Shown here piece by piece: positions 11,501 to 24,613 of a stretch of DNA of 64,000 nucleotides. The notes under the pieces were generated by a model. That model did not search any database and was not told the origin of the DNA. It saw only the letters and a program-made list of their open reading frames with translations. Source of the stretch: Nymphaea colorata (lineage: Eukaryota > Streptophyta > Magnoliopsida > Nymphaeales > Nymphaeaceae); assembly GCF_008831285.2 (NCBI RefSeq), contig NC_045146.1, positions 23,389,703 through 23,453,702 on the forward strand. The letters run 5' to 3'. Both the position numbers and the translations under genes were made by a program. Numbering within the stretch: the first letter of the stretch is position 1; each line of letters opens with the position of its first letter.

Positions 11501-14500
11501 TTGCAGATCATTGTTCTCTGAACACTGCAACAAGAAACAATTGTAAAATGGAAAAAATAAGAACAAAAATGAGAAAAAGGTCAGCTGCTAGCCAGCACAC
11601 AAGAAAAGGGTCTTATTTGAACACTAAATAAACATATTTCCAAAATTACACCTTTTGAAGAAGTTGCTCCTGGAGAACACGATTATCAGCTGATTTAATC
11701 TGCACAAAAAGTTAAAAATCAATTAATAAATGCATTCCTCTACAGAAAATCAAAATGCGAGAATGCTATGGCATAAACATTTGGAGGGACTATTAGTTAT
11801 GCTGCCACCATGTTCTACAGAAAACAGTGCTCAGTACGATAACCAGATCAACTCATAGGAAAGGTCATGTTTAGTACATTATGCATGAAAACAAAATGAT
11901 AGAGAAGCTACCTCCAACTCAAAGGCCTTTTCATTGCACTGAGTCATCAATCTGGTGACCGTCTAGCCAATATGCAGCAAAAAGTTAGTTTATGATAAAC
12001 ATGAGGAGAAACTTTTTGAAAAAAAAACATCAACTTAACAAACCAGAAAGGTACACAGGTAGATTACCATTTGGGCAATTAATATACCTGCTGCAAGTCC
12101 ACAAGTGATGCATTTGCCATTGAAGCTTCACTACTTTCGGTGATGCGCTGCTCAAGGATCCTCATTTGACGTCGTTTCTCCTGGATTTCCCCCTCCAACT
12201 TTTGTATTTGTGACTATGAAGAAAGCAAGCAGAGAGCCACTATTATGAAAAGGGGCAGGGTTCAACAATACAAGGTGACTGATCAATTTTAATGAGAGGT
12301 GTTCTTCTCATTCATAACTTAACCAGCAGGTCCAGCACAAAAAGAATATTGCAGCTTGTGCTTTCATGCACAATGGGTGCAATATCAACGATCAAACTTC
12401 CCGATGGTGGAAAATGCGGAAAGAATAGAGCACGGAAATGCAAAAAGAAAAAAGACAAGATGATAAATTATATTGATTTTGCTGTCTGTTTTTGAAGCCT
12501 TATGATTAGCGAAATAAATAAAACAAAATACATAATCCAAAGCCTGCCAGCAAGCAATACAAAGCAAACGATCAAGTGGCACAGCATCTTAGACAACTCA
12601 GCAAGCAATGATCACTGGAATAGAAAGTACAACACCTACCTGAATCTGGGCACCATCTGGATCATTGACAGATTGCTCAACCAAACGCTTCAGGGTACTC
12701 GTACTGAGTGCAACCTCCCCAGCAAGCATCTTGACTTGTTCAACCAGCAAATCCATCTGATCGGCAGTAGACATCGACTGTAGAATAAACAAACACTGAT
12801 AAGAATAAGCATACTTTATGGCAAGACCAAGGGGACAAAATGAAAGATCTAGCATCCAACCTAGCAGTTGGAGAAAATGTTCATAAAAGAGCTGCCATTA
12901 ACTAATGTACAATTGAGTGAACAAATTGGCATTAAAAAAAAAATACAACCATTGAAATTTTGGAAAGTAACAATGTATCCCAATGTACCCCCACATCACT
13001 CATTTTCTGAAGATCATAAGCAGTAAAAACATGATAACTTTGACCTCTCAACTTCCAATTTAATGTCGAGTCTTCCAAATGAAATTTACTTCCAGAAGTC
13101 AGCACCTAACATATTGTGATTGTCACTAATCACTCATAAACTTTAGGTTTCCATCCTACTGGCAACCAACCATTAAGGAGGCAACCAAAGGAAGTCATAG
13201 AAGGAAAGTCAAGCAGTCATCCAAACGGCCAATTGTGGATATTGAACTGAACGCTATGCAATGATGTTGCCAATAGAGGCATCCGTATCCAAATGGAAGT
13301 GATGTTCCTGTTTACATCATAGATGAATGTATACAAGGGTAGCCATGTCAGCCAATTATATTAGATCCATGGATTTGATGTGGCAATAAATTCACACACA
13401 ATAAATCTATGAGTCATCAAACTAAGATCTCCAGACCCAAGATCCACACTTGAAATCCTAATTTTGCTGATTTACAATGTCAATAGGTCATATCCAAGAC
13501 AATAGTGAGAGGAATCAAAACATAAATCTTTGGGCCTCAAATTCTGGGGATTCAAGATGAGATGAAATCAGAGGTAACCAAAGATCCAAAATTTCTTGCT
13601 ATTTTTGAAATTTTGAAGAGAAAATAAAACTAAGCCTATTCATGCAGTACGAGGCCATCCAACGATCACATAGAACCTGATACTTAGAAGCAAGCCCCTA
13701 AAACATGACAGCTTCATAGAAACCTATAACAACCTGTGTTATTATAGAGTAAAAATCAAAGAAGCAACAGTAGAGGTTTCTATGGAAGAAGCACCCTATC
13801 AAGGAGATTCCTAACATATATCAGTCCTCCCCCCCCCACCCCTTGCATCATCAATACTTTTTGAACACAAACACAAAGGTTGAAAGAGAACCGACAGAAG
13901 AGCAGTGGCTGAAGGAAAGTATAGAACATACAGCTGAAGGTCTGGAACCATTGACAGATCCACTAAAAATTTCACCAGCTTGATTTGATTCAGTAATTGA
14001 ACTGGCAATAGATAACTGATCATCATTCCACCTGCTTAAAGATCGCCGATTCTTGAACTCACCAACTGGATCAGGAAGACCAAAAGCACCTGAAGATGGC
14101 AAGTCCTTTTGGGAGATGTCACCTTCAAGAAGTAATGGAGCATTTTCACGTAACACATCCAGCTTCTGACATTGAAAAGACAGTAAAATATGTTAGCAGG
14201 ACAACAAAGGCATGTCACCAATGAGGACAACAATTCAGCAATCTCCTTGTCACAGAAGAAACAAAAAGCTTAAAGGGAACAAATATCTTCATTCTCTCAT
14301 GATTGCTAAAAACAGGTCAAAGAGAATAAGGTCCATCTGTAGCTATGCTGTGACAGGACACTAATTTTAACTATTATACAAATTGAAAGTTGAAACATAG
14401 AAGAAAAGGAAAAAGTGCATACATCATCTTCTCCAAAAGAGTGACGGCGTTGGTGTCCAGAAGTATCACTTAGGCCTGGAATTGAGTTTTTAGTTGAAAC

Positions 14501-17500
14501 AAGAATAAGTTTTGTTAGACGTTGAATCCTGCTCATCAGAGCTGCTTTAGCCTCCTCTTCCTCCTCCAAACGTGACTGCATCTTAACTTGACCCTCTTCC
14601 AACTGGTTCCAAGAGCAAGATCAGTACCAAATTTATGTTGTATGAGAAACGAACAGTAACAAATTTGATAGGAAAACTTGGCATAGGAGCACAAAAAGGA
14701 AAAAGGAAGTTGTTCCAGTTCCACAAGCAAAAAGCATTTTCAACAATTTAAGTAGGCAGGTCAAAGGCACCTGTTGTCTCAAGCTCAATATCTCATCATG
14801 ACTAACACCAACAAGCATGCCCCTTCGAAGCTGCTCAAGTTCTGTCTTAAGAGAAGAAATTTCTTTTTGGTATTTCTTAATAAGTGACTTCTCATCGATG
14901 ATCTGGCAGACAATAAAGAAGGAAATCTTCTGTCACCCACAAGGAAGTTCATCTCATGAAACCAACAAACGAAAAGCAAGATGGAGGTCAACAAAAGGAT
15001 GCAGCAAATCCATGTCAAAGTAAAAAGCATATTACCCGATTTCGAGAAGCATAAATTTCAACCCTTTTTGCCCTGCTAGCAAATTTCAGGGTATTATGTG
15101 TCTCCTCCATGTTACTTGATGCAGGGGTAACAGTGCAAATGAGCTGCAAACAACCATAAAATTTTAGAGGTAAGGTGTGCAACATGCAAATAATTTGTCT
15201 TCTTCACAATGACATTATAAATGAAGGAACATGTAATTTCAATTAAACAATAATTTGTCATGAGGAAAGAGAAGGCAAGTCAATTGAGCAAATCGATAGC
15301 AGCCATACACAAAAAAACTCACCGACACATGCCCATGGCCACTCAGAGATGACTGTAGAAGACGTGTAAGCTTGGAATCACGATAAGGAATGTGGGAAGC
15401 CTTTCCCTCGCTAAGTTTTCCAATTACCTGAACAAAACAAGCATGAAAACAGTCAGACAAGTAGCAGAACATGAATTAGAAGACAAACCATTAAATGATC
15501 TATGGACATCATCAGAAATAAAATTTTATAGGCAGAACAGCAGATCAGATCTGTAGCCTAGATTTAACAGGACGGAATTTCAATGGTGAACATAGTTTGG
15601 CTTTGAACGAATGTCTGCCAAAATATCTAGAGTAGCAAATGGATCCACAGTTTAGAGTTAACATGAACATCAAAAGTCAGTGGTGAACGTAGTTTGAGAA
15701 ATATGAACCTAAATATCTATTATTTGTATTCCATCTCAACAAAATACAATTAGATGTATAGATATGGCCAGAAAAACAACTTAAATAGAAATTTACATGA
15801 AAAACACAATCCTAAAGTTCCAATGGTAGAGAGAGAGAGAATCACATATTATTAACAAATAAAGAGCACCAGATTTCAATCATTCCCTACCAAACTAGAA
15901 GAGAAAACAATGTCTGACAATATCTGGAAATGCAGGAAGCAATGCAAGGACAATGACATTTGCTAAATCCAAGAGGCTTGAATAATATTTTCACCCAGTA
16001 ATAAGCATGTATAAAAATAGAAAACTGGACCTTAAACAAGGATAAAAAGTAAAACATGAAATCAGACAGGAAACAATGCACAGTCCTAACAAAGCAGGAT
16101 AAAAAGCTATAGATCACTCAGACCAATTTGATACGAAAGCCATATCACATGAAAAGAGAGAAGCCTACCGTCCCAAGTGTCAACAAACTTTTGTTTATGT
16201 AGGATCCTTCCTTTCTGCGGAGTCCTGTTGTCTCTGTCTTGGAGCTCTCAGAACCAGCTAAATCAATCAAATTCTATGGAAAAAAACATATTAGCACTGG
16301 CAAAAGTGTACACTTTGGATATGAATTAGAAACTGAAAACAAACTTAAAAGACTTACAAGCTGAGAGAAAATAACGCCATCATACTCATCACCATGGGCA
16401 CTACTCTCAATCATCTACCAAATACAACATAAGCATGTCAATCACTAGAAAAGTTTCTTGAACCAAAAACAATGACACACGAGAGACAACCTCACAACAC
16501 TGCCGCATCACATTCCCTTCCAAGTAATTTTATTCATGAGAAAAAAAAAAGTAAAGAAAACAAAATACACTCACAATTACTCATCAGTAGTCAAAGTTAT
16601 GCACAACATATTGGAAGCAAATATTCTGAAGCTGAAGTACTTTAAAGTTTGAAAGTAATATTACTGTTACAGGAACAAAAAAGATGCTAACTAAGACCAG
16701 CAAGTTTGTTGTTTAGTAGCTCCTGCTAAGCAATTTCAACCTTGGTGAAACTCAGGCACGGGGTTCGACAGAGTTACTCACCAGTAACCATGAGATGTCA
16801 CACACCGTAAGCAATGGCTGCAAAATGGTGCAACTCCACCATCTTAGCCATCATTTCATGACAAATGTTGCATACAGCAGCAAGTCAGAAACTATACAAA
16901 ACAAGAGACTAATACATGGCTTTTCACTGCTTTTCAAGCCACCCATAACTTTTACTACACTCGTATTATTAGGACTAGAAGAAAAATCTCACTCATTTTT
17001 CCTGTTATTCTTTAGAGCAAACTTCGTGTCTGTGACTAATTGCCGTGTCATAATTAAGCAAAAATATATACTGCTGTATAATCACAAGTCCACCAGATTC
17101 TTTTATATTCTAACATGTCACAGGCATTGTATTTCATTATATATGCCATTATAAAAAATATAACAAAGAAAAGTCTACTATAACTACATTCTCAAAAGAA
17201 AAAAAATACAAGGGGAGTTGTGATGCCAGTTTTCTAATAATTCAATCTATAGTGCATTATAACCAAAATATTGCCTCAAGTAACGGAACAACAAGTAATC
17301 CCAGTTGGGAACACAATCAAGTACCAAATGTTAGCCATAAACGTGCATAGAGGAAAAATAAATTACTGAACTGTCTTTTGTATTTCATAAATGTACAGCA
17401 TTTCCATCTCAAGGGAAAAACTGCTTCCTCCAGCTGCAAGATATATTTTTCAATAAACATATCACATAGGTATGGTACCTCTTCGGGTACAAGGAAGCGA

Positions 17501-20500
17501 GCACTGGTACACAATTTTAGAAAATTTGAGTACCAAGACACGACAAAAAGAGTATGTGCAAACTGGAGGAAGCAGTTTAAAACAAAAAATCCACAACAAC
17601 ACAAATTTAAAACAAAAAATTCAAACCCAATGCATCTCATGGAAGACAATGTTTAAAATTTAAAACAAAAGAAAACATCGTTCTTGGGATCGGTTCCGAT
17701 CCGAAACCGATCCCTATGTACCAGTTTCGTACCCAATAATAGTATTGCTACTTAGGCAAAATTGACGTACATATGTGACTCAGCGCAAACCAGTACAAAT
17801 GACTCTTAAGGAAAAAAAACATATCTAGCTAGTGTCTTTCAATAACTCAAAAAAAAAAAAAAACTTGTGTGTGCTTTTCCATGAATAAAAAATGTTCAAT
17901 ACCCAAGATGCAGATATCATTGTCAACAAAAAAGCCACCAGACCAACACACCTTTAGAAGCGTCATCATTGACACTCTTAAAGAAATGATTTCCGGAAAA
18001 ATCAAAGGACATTTTACCTAGTTTTCTTTCAAAACATGAAAGAAAATAGAAATTTGCCTGTGCTTTTCCACAAATAATATTAGAAAAAATGAACACAGAA
18101 TGTGCATTGATCAAATAAAAGACAATGAAATTAGCAACCAAGCAAAAGAAACTGACTTTGAAAATAAAATATAACATCATGAAATATACAAAAGCAATTA
18201 AAAAAGATAAAAGAACATCACAGGAAATGCTTGTATACCAGAGTAAAAATCGTGTGACTCCGGCTACTCAGTAAGTTAAAATTGTTTGAACCCACATGGC
18301 GGTGCTCTGCATACAATCATAGCCCGACAACAAAAAGAAAGTAAGTATTCAAAAAATTAAAACCAGATACAATAAAAGACAAAGCATATAAATTGGCATT
18401 CCTTGCAGCCATACTAAACATTAAGGGAAGTCTTCTTTCTTAGAAAGCAACGCAACAAAGACCACCAACAATACAAAGCAAATCCAATGCAAGAAAGCTC
18501 ATGCAAAAACATATTTTATCTACAACATTAGGACAGACTCCTCTTCCTCCCCCCCCCCCCCCCCTCCAACTAGTATCAACCATATAATCCAACTACTTGA
18601 ACTAACAGAACATCACAGACCACAGACTGTTCCTTTGAAGTCTGAACATCTGCAAGGAGATTGCAGCAAAAAAGAGCACGGAATGTACTATTGTACTCCT
18701 ACAAAAGCATTTTTCAAGTTTAAAAGCACTGCGGCTCAACAATCTAAAAAAAAAAAAGAAGAAGGAATTTATGAATGCCTCATTAGTAAATACCACCATT
18801 TAAGACATAATCAACACCAACTAAGTAATAAAGAAAAATACCTTCACCAGCAGCAATGAAGGAAAGCACATGACCGGGAGATAAAACAACTTCCTCTTTT
18901 ATTCCTTCAACATACGTACCCTACCAAAGCAATAACACAAAGCTAAGACCTTGCTGGGAAATTATAAAAAAGCAAAGCCAAAAGACAGAAAGGAGGGAAA
19001 AAATGTTTTTCCCACTGAAAGACACAAATCTTCAGAGTGAAGACCAAGAAATGCATGACTGAGGAAAAGAAAATCAAAACAGAGAAAGAAGGTCAAACTT
19101 CAATAAGGAAACTGTTTGAATGCTAAAGCAGTAATTTTAAACATATGACTCAAGGACGTAGAATGAGGCAACAATGCAGGAAAGGATAAACAACTGAATG
19201 ACCAGTTGAGAAATTAAGCATGCAGAGGAAAATGAAAGGGACTAAAATGGAGAAACTTGACAAAACAAGCTTTTTCAACCCAAACAGCTTTAAAGATCTC
19301 AAAATGAGCAAAATCGTGATAATGAAGAAAAAAGCCAATGGAAAGCAAAACAACACAACTAAGAATTATTAAATGCTAGCGACAGATTTCAATTTGTTTC
19401 ATACCTGAGCATCCTCTCTGACCCTTAAGTTTTGCCCCGTAGGATCAAGTAAGTCATTGATAACCTAGAAATGTAAATGCTATAGATATAAGAGATAAAC
19501 ATAAGAACATTAAAGGTATTTGAGAGAAATTATTGGATAATGACAAGAATAAACAAACATAACATGATAAAGTGAAAAAGCTTCAAAACTGTTGCAGAAA
19601 AGAATCAGAACTGGATGACCGTCATGCTTGGGTAAACTAGCCAAATTTGGGCAACTGTTAAAATAAAAAGCTACAGGTAACAAAAGATATTCAATCCAAC
19701 AAAAGTTACCTCATTATATATTTCAAGATACGAAACCCGAAGCAAAAACTCTCTTCCTGGTGTCTGCGAACAGCCCATACCAAATTATATGTTAGAAACC
19801 AACGTATTTTACCTTTCTACAACAAATTAGAAGATAGGCATACTACAGTCCTCAACAAAACTGAGGAACTGAGACAAAATGTAAACAGAAGTCTGTATCA
19901 AAAAGTAGATAAAGTTGGCTATAATCACTAAAAGAATTTAAATAAGAATTGTGATAACCTTATCAATGCAAAATAAGTCCACTTAGATGAAAGAAATCTT
20001 ACATCTTGGATAATACTAAAGACATCCTTGATTGCCAGCGGTATAATTCCTGGAGAGTTTTGGTCACCCTGAATTTTAAAGAAGCAATTAAGGATATGGA
20101 CTAGGAAAAGAGGGAGAATGTTTATGAAAATATACAAAGAACATAATAAGAAGAATGCAAACTCCATTTTAAGGCAGAGAGAAAAAAACATAGTAATGCT
20201 GACAGCAGTGAAGGATTGCTGAAGGCCTGTTAGTCAAAACTTTGCCTACCCATAATATTCAGCACCTAATAGGAAAAACCAGCATTATCTTTAGTCCGGC
20301 CAATTCTCCCAATCAGAGTGAAGAGACAAAAGGTCATAAAAATAGTCATCAATGAAGTACAGTCTCTCTAAAATGACACAGCTTAGGAATGGTTAGTTCT
20401 TTTCTTTACGTATTCATTGACAGCTTTTTCCATTACTAATGGAAAGGATAACAGACAGGTAAAGAACAAAAACACCAAAAATAACATTTAGCACATAAGG

Positions 20501-22846
20501 TATGTTTCCAACTGGCATAAACCATAAAAATCTATTCTACAGTTGTATACTATAAACAAAAATTGAAAAGGAATCACACTACAATCAAATAGCGGTTTAC
20601 AGAACTTACATGCATTGTGTGTGTCTTTCCACTACTTGTGACACCATAGGCAAACACTGTCCCTACAATTCAAAATTCAAACAAGTGTATCAAGTTAGTT
20701 TTGGTGTGACACTGGTCACAAACATAAAATAACTGATCAGTTCAAAGTTCAAACTGCCTGGACCATAAATGCTGAATGGAACAAAAAATAATAATAATAA
20801 TAATTGCAAAGTAATTGCATTGATTGCACTCCGTGCTTAAACAAGAATAAGATTACTTCCTACTGTATATGACTTTCAATTATAAGACAGCTGAAACCAT
20901 TCCACACCATTAGACTATGAGGAAGTGTTAGAAGGAAGCCTTCTATCTTCATAACCAACAACATTGAGATTCATAAACCAGAACTGATTGACAAATAACT
21001 GAATAGCTAGTAACTCACATGGCTCAAACAACAATGTTACATGCAACTACAATAAGCTATGCCACTCACACCATTTTCCATTTTTCCAACAGATGTGGCT
21101 TTTTGTCAAACATCACACTTAATCATCATGAAATCTCCCTATAAATCTCAAAAGGAACAGAGAACTGGAGAAAAAGATACTAAGTTACTAACAGTCCATG
21201 GATGCATTTCATACAGGTAATCCATTTACTGTCTTTGGATGCACTTCATATGCTTGGTGAATACAATGGATGAAATACATACCATTTACACCTTCCATAG
21301 CAGCCTTAACCACTGGCCTAGCAGCTACATCATAAACTTCCTTAGAATTCGTTGAAGGTCCAAACACTTTATCTGCAATAACAAAGTCAACATGTCACCG
21401 ATATTCTATTTGAACAAAAAATTCACAATGGAAAAATCACCATCTCCTATAAAATGAGACATAAAGAAAAATGACAAAGCTCGAAGAGATGCTGGAAGTT
21501 GATGGGACACTGACATAAAATCAATTTGTTTCATCTGCTAGAGGCTATAGCACACCTAATTTGCCATCAGTCTGTGTAGAACATAATTTGTTCCTTTTGA
21601 GTCTTTGACTGTATAAAATTATAAATGCCAAAAGAGGTCATTGAAGATCTGCAACTCGAATTGCAGGTAACTACTGGCTCGCAGACTAAGACGATCCAAG
21701 ACAAGCGATAGATAAGCTTCGAAAATATGCTTGCGTGATACGTATACATGGTTCCAAAAAATTTGAATCATATCACTTCATACTGATGACCAGAAATACA
21801 AATAACAACATACACGTACGAAATAGCAATAGCGAATGAGATCCTGTTAACTTAAGGCCTACAAGATCCAGAATGAGGTTCTACAGGTGTTCCATTTTCT
21901 GTCATGTGCATTCAAAGAGAGACGGGAAGCGGCAGTGGTTACAACGATTACCAAGATTAATAGCCCATCCATCCAGATTTGCTGTTCAACCTGATTTACA
22001 CATAAACCCATGTGATGCAGTAAACGGAAGTTAACTTCCCACAGAAGGCAACGGGATCTAACAAATTCTCAACGGGTACTATTCCTGTGTTTTGGAATTC
22101 CGGTGCATATCGCAGCGCTCATTTTTAGGAAAATGAGCTCCATTTACAAACAAAAATGTACGGCTAACAGAAAAGGTGAAGTAGAATTAACGCTGGTCAC
22201 AAGCGAATGCAGACCGGGATTGTAATTCATGAATATCTCCTCTTTTTTTCTCATCAATTACTCAAATTGTAGATTCAAGACAGGCGCAATCGCTCGAACG
22301 ACAATTTGGACGTGGAAAAGATCTGGGCAAGGAACGCGTACCAAAAGCATAAGCAGTCGCCGGATTATACTCATTCCGCACGATCTTATCTCCATCGGCG
22401 AACCAAGCGACCTCATCCCCCCGCTGAAACTCCCGCTCGCTGCACAAATAAGGCAACAACCCTCTGTCATGTCAGCATGATATCCATACAGAACCCCCAG
22501 ATCTACCCGAAACCGAGCTCGATCCCTCACCTCAGAGGCCGAAACCTCACCGTCACCGCTATGCTATCGCCCGACTTCGCCGCCTCCAGCGGCTCGGCAA
22601 CGAGGGCGTCCGATGGCGAAATGAACCCCACGGGCGGCGGGGTGGGCGTACGTACGCTTCTCCCCGGCTGGGCGTAACGGATCTGCCGCCGAAGAAGTGA
22701 GAGTTGGCGGAGGTGGCGCAGGACCGAGGAATGAGCCTCCCGTTCATGAGCGATGAGGAGGAGGAGGACGACGACGAGTAGGAGTAGGAAGGCTTCCTGG
22801 ATCCGAAAGGAGAGCTGCTCCTCGCCCTCGAGGAAGAGGCCGCCAT
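8265..22846 (-). CDS. Kinesin-like protein, KIN-7 family, mitochondrial type with C-terminal RING (24 exons)
   Basis: Exons from 5' to 3': 22531-22846, 22342-22439, 21283-21372, 20610-20662, 20003-20068, 19710-19763, 19405-19464, 18842-18920, 18239-18306, 16358-16414, 16169-16273, 15323-15427, 15036-15143, 14771-14902, 14423-14602, 13932-14165, 12640-12777, 12088-12213, 11912-11962, 11652-11699, 11378-11524, 9828-10595, 8436-8577, 8265-8350. All junctions are GT-AG and phases agree from exon 2 to the stop. The sum is 3311 bases, one short of a multiple of three, because exon 1 carries an apparent one-base loss near 22640-22665. With that ignored the protein is about 1103 residues: Ser/Arg-rich N-terminus ([14 protein letters not shown]), motor domain about 90-420, a long coiled coil, the conserved [18 protein letters not shown] and [10 protein letters not shown] blocks, and a C3HC4 RING at about 1058-1095. 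Arabidopsis relatives are KIN-7C/KIN-7D (MKRP2), plus-end microtubule motors with predicted mitochondrial targeting. ATG 22846 was chosen because the family's conserved start lies there; an in-frame ATG at 22960 only adds low-complexity sequence. Confidence 0.92.
15036..22439 (-). other. Kinesin motor domain exons (2-13)
   Basis: The exons encode the full motor. Exon 2 has [20 protein letters not shown] and [11 protein letters not shown]. Exon 4 has the ATP P-loop [12 protein letters not shown]. Exon 9 has switch [15 protein letters not shown]. Exon 11 has switch [13 protein letters not shown], and [17 protein letters not shown]. Exon 12 has the microtubule-binding [11 protein letters not shown]. 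Exon 13 ends the core with [19 protein letters not shown]. Every catalytic motif is present, so the motor should be functional if the N-terminal frame is intact. Confidence 0.93.
17485..17734. mobile_element. MITE-like element in kinesin intron 9
   Basis: The left end GGGTAC..AAGG..CACTGGTACA is answered by the complement of TGTACCAGTTTCGTACCC at the right end. It lies in the longest kinesin intron (16415-18238) and shares its A-rich core with 2990-3190. It has no coding capacity. The inverted repeat is imperfect, so the call is tentative. Confidence 0.4.
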
Positions 22847-23480
22847 GGATCCTCCTTCCCTCCTTGTCCTTCCTCTATCCGTCTTTGCCTCTCTTTCTCT
22901 CCCCCTGCCCGCCCCCTTCCCTCCCTCGCCCGGCTCGGTTGCTTGCACGATACGCCGCACTCACTCTCACATGGCCTCCCCTCCTTCCCTCCGATAAAGA
23001 GAAAGGAAGGAATAAATGGACGAGAGAAAGAACTAAGAAGAAGAAGAAGAAGAAGAAAGGGAAAAAAAAAAAAAGACAAGATGGGGGAGCTAGAAGACGT
23101 TGCAGAGGCCAGTGGTTCCCCCCCTAAGGTATCGGAATCAAGGTGGCCCTGGAGTCATTTTGCCACGCGACCAACCCGCACCGACTTCGTATCTGCGGAT
23201 GAATTGCTTCCGTCCGATCTCGATCCAGTGGCGCACGGTGAGCCTCACCGTAGAGCCCCCATACTAGATCGGGACTTTTATGTGCGAACCGCTCCTACGG
23301 TATCGTTGCCCGGGAAGTGACTCAACTGGGTTTCACGACTCGACAGGTCCGAGATGGACAGCGGTGACGTGGCATTATGATGACGTGGACTGCGGGCCCC
23401 GCGGGGCAACCAGTTTGAAGTTTGAAGTTTAAAGACCCGCGCGCCCAAACTGACTCGAGCGGGAATAACTGCGGTAGAAT
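22847..23480 (-). promoter_or_regulatory. Kinesin 5' flank and untranslated region
   Basis: Immediately upstream of the kinesin ATG the coding-sense strand is rich in GA and AAG repeats (plus strand shows CCTCCTTCCCTCCTTG and AAGAAGAAGAAG near 23035-23060), common in plant 5' leaders. Farther out GC rises (23100-23480). A plus-strand frame from 23081 (MGELEDVAEASGSPP) starts in this region and meets a possible donor CACG|GTGAG, but has no recognisable family and no visible next exon, so I do not call a divergent gene. Confidence 0.4.
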
Positions 23481-24497
23481 GGAAGGCCCCAGCTTCCAAC
23501 AAATGCCCTTGAAAAACACGAAAACTACGCAAGGACCGCGCCAAAACGCGCAGTCAGACAGACTGCAAAAGCGGGAGGGCATTTACGGAATCGTTGGACT
23601 CCACAGGAGGCACGGACCGCTCCATCTCCATGCCCACAATTTCCCCGCGTCGGTGGGGTCAGCTTGAGTGCGGTCAACGGAGGGTTGGACGGTCAAAGAC
23701 ATCTCGTGACCCACGCAAGCTGCACATGCTCTGTCGCTCCCCTTTTCGCTCTCTCCCTACTGTCATGTGACAGTCTTTTTTTTTTAAACAAGGGGCACTT
23801 AACTGTATCATTAATGACTAATGAAGAGTTTATTAATTGGGTTCGGGTCAAAAGCGAGAGACTCTGCTCCGATGTTGATAACCTAATCATCAACCACCCT
23901 TTTGCCCTTATGATAACCAAACCCGCGACTGTCTTACTAGGATCTCTAATCATGTACCTGATTAAAAAATGAAAAAGTTGATCCAAGTCAAGTTTTGCTA
24001 CCTAGCTATAGCCGGTTGGTTCCAGTTGGATCTGGATCTAGCTTGATTTCCGATCCGGATATGAGTGAATATATGGATTTGGATATGAAATGCACCACTT
24101 GAGTGAAGTTCATTTGTTGGAGCCTTGGGAGAGAAAATTGGATTATAGAAGGTTATAATAAAACTGAGGTGGCAAGTGATATGGATCCTGTTTGAGGATT
24201 GGTGTCCATTTTTTTTGTATTTGATTCAATCCGGATTCTGCTTCTAATGCATTATCATGAAGAGGATCCGATCCATGCAATCATATGCAGAACCCACGAG
24301 TAAAGACATATACAAAAGTAGATAAAACTTGTACTTGAACCATGCAGACAATTAATAAACAATGTCTGTGAGATGAAGAAAGTTTGGAGACAAAGAAATT
24401 GGCATAACGAGGTCGACTAGCACTGTTAGATGGACGGTCATCGTTTTATTTTTATGGGTCTCGCTCATTGCGCAAGCTAAAGCTACAGTCATACAAG

Positions 24498-24613
24498 TGG
24501 AGTTCTGGAAGGTCATAATATTTTATGTATGACATAACTCTCGAAGCGAGACCAATGGAGTTCTGGAAGGTCATAATATTTTATGTATGACATAACTCTC
24601 GAAGCGAGACCAA
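24498..24613 (+). repeat. Exact 58-bp tandem duplication
   Basis: Unit 24498-24555 (starts TGGAGTTCTGGAAGG, ends GCGAGACCAA) is followed directly by 24556-24613 with no difference seen by eye. The unit is not a simple repeat and has no coding sense. Exact identity points to a recent replication slip or assembly artefact. Confidence 0.95.
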
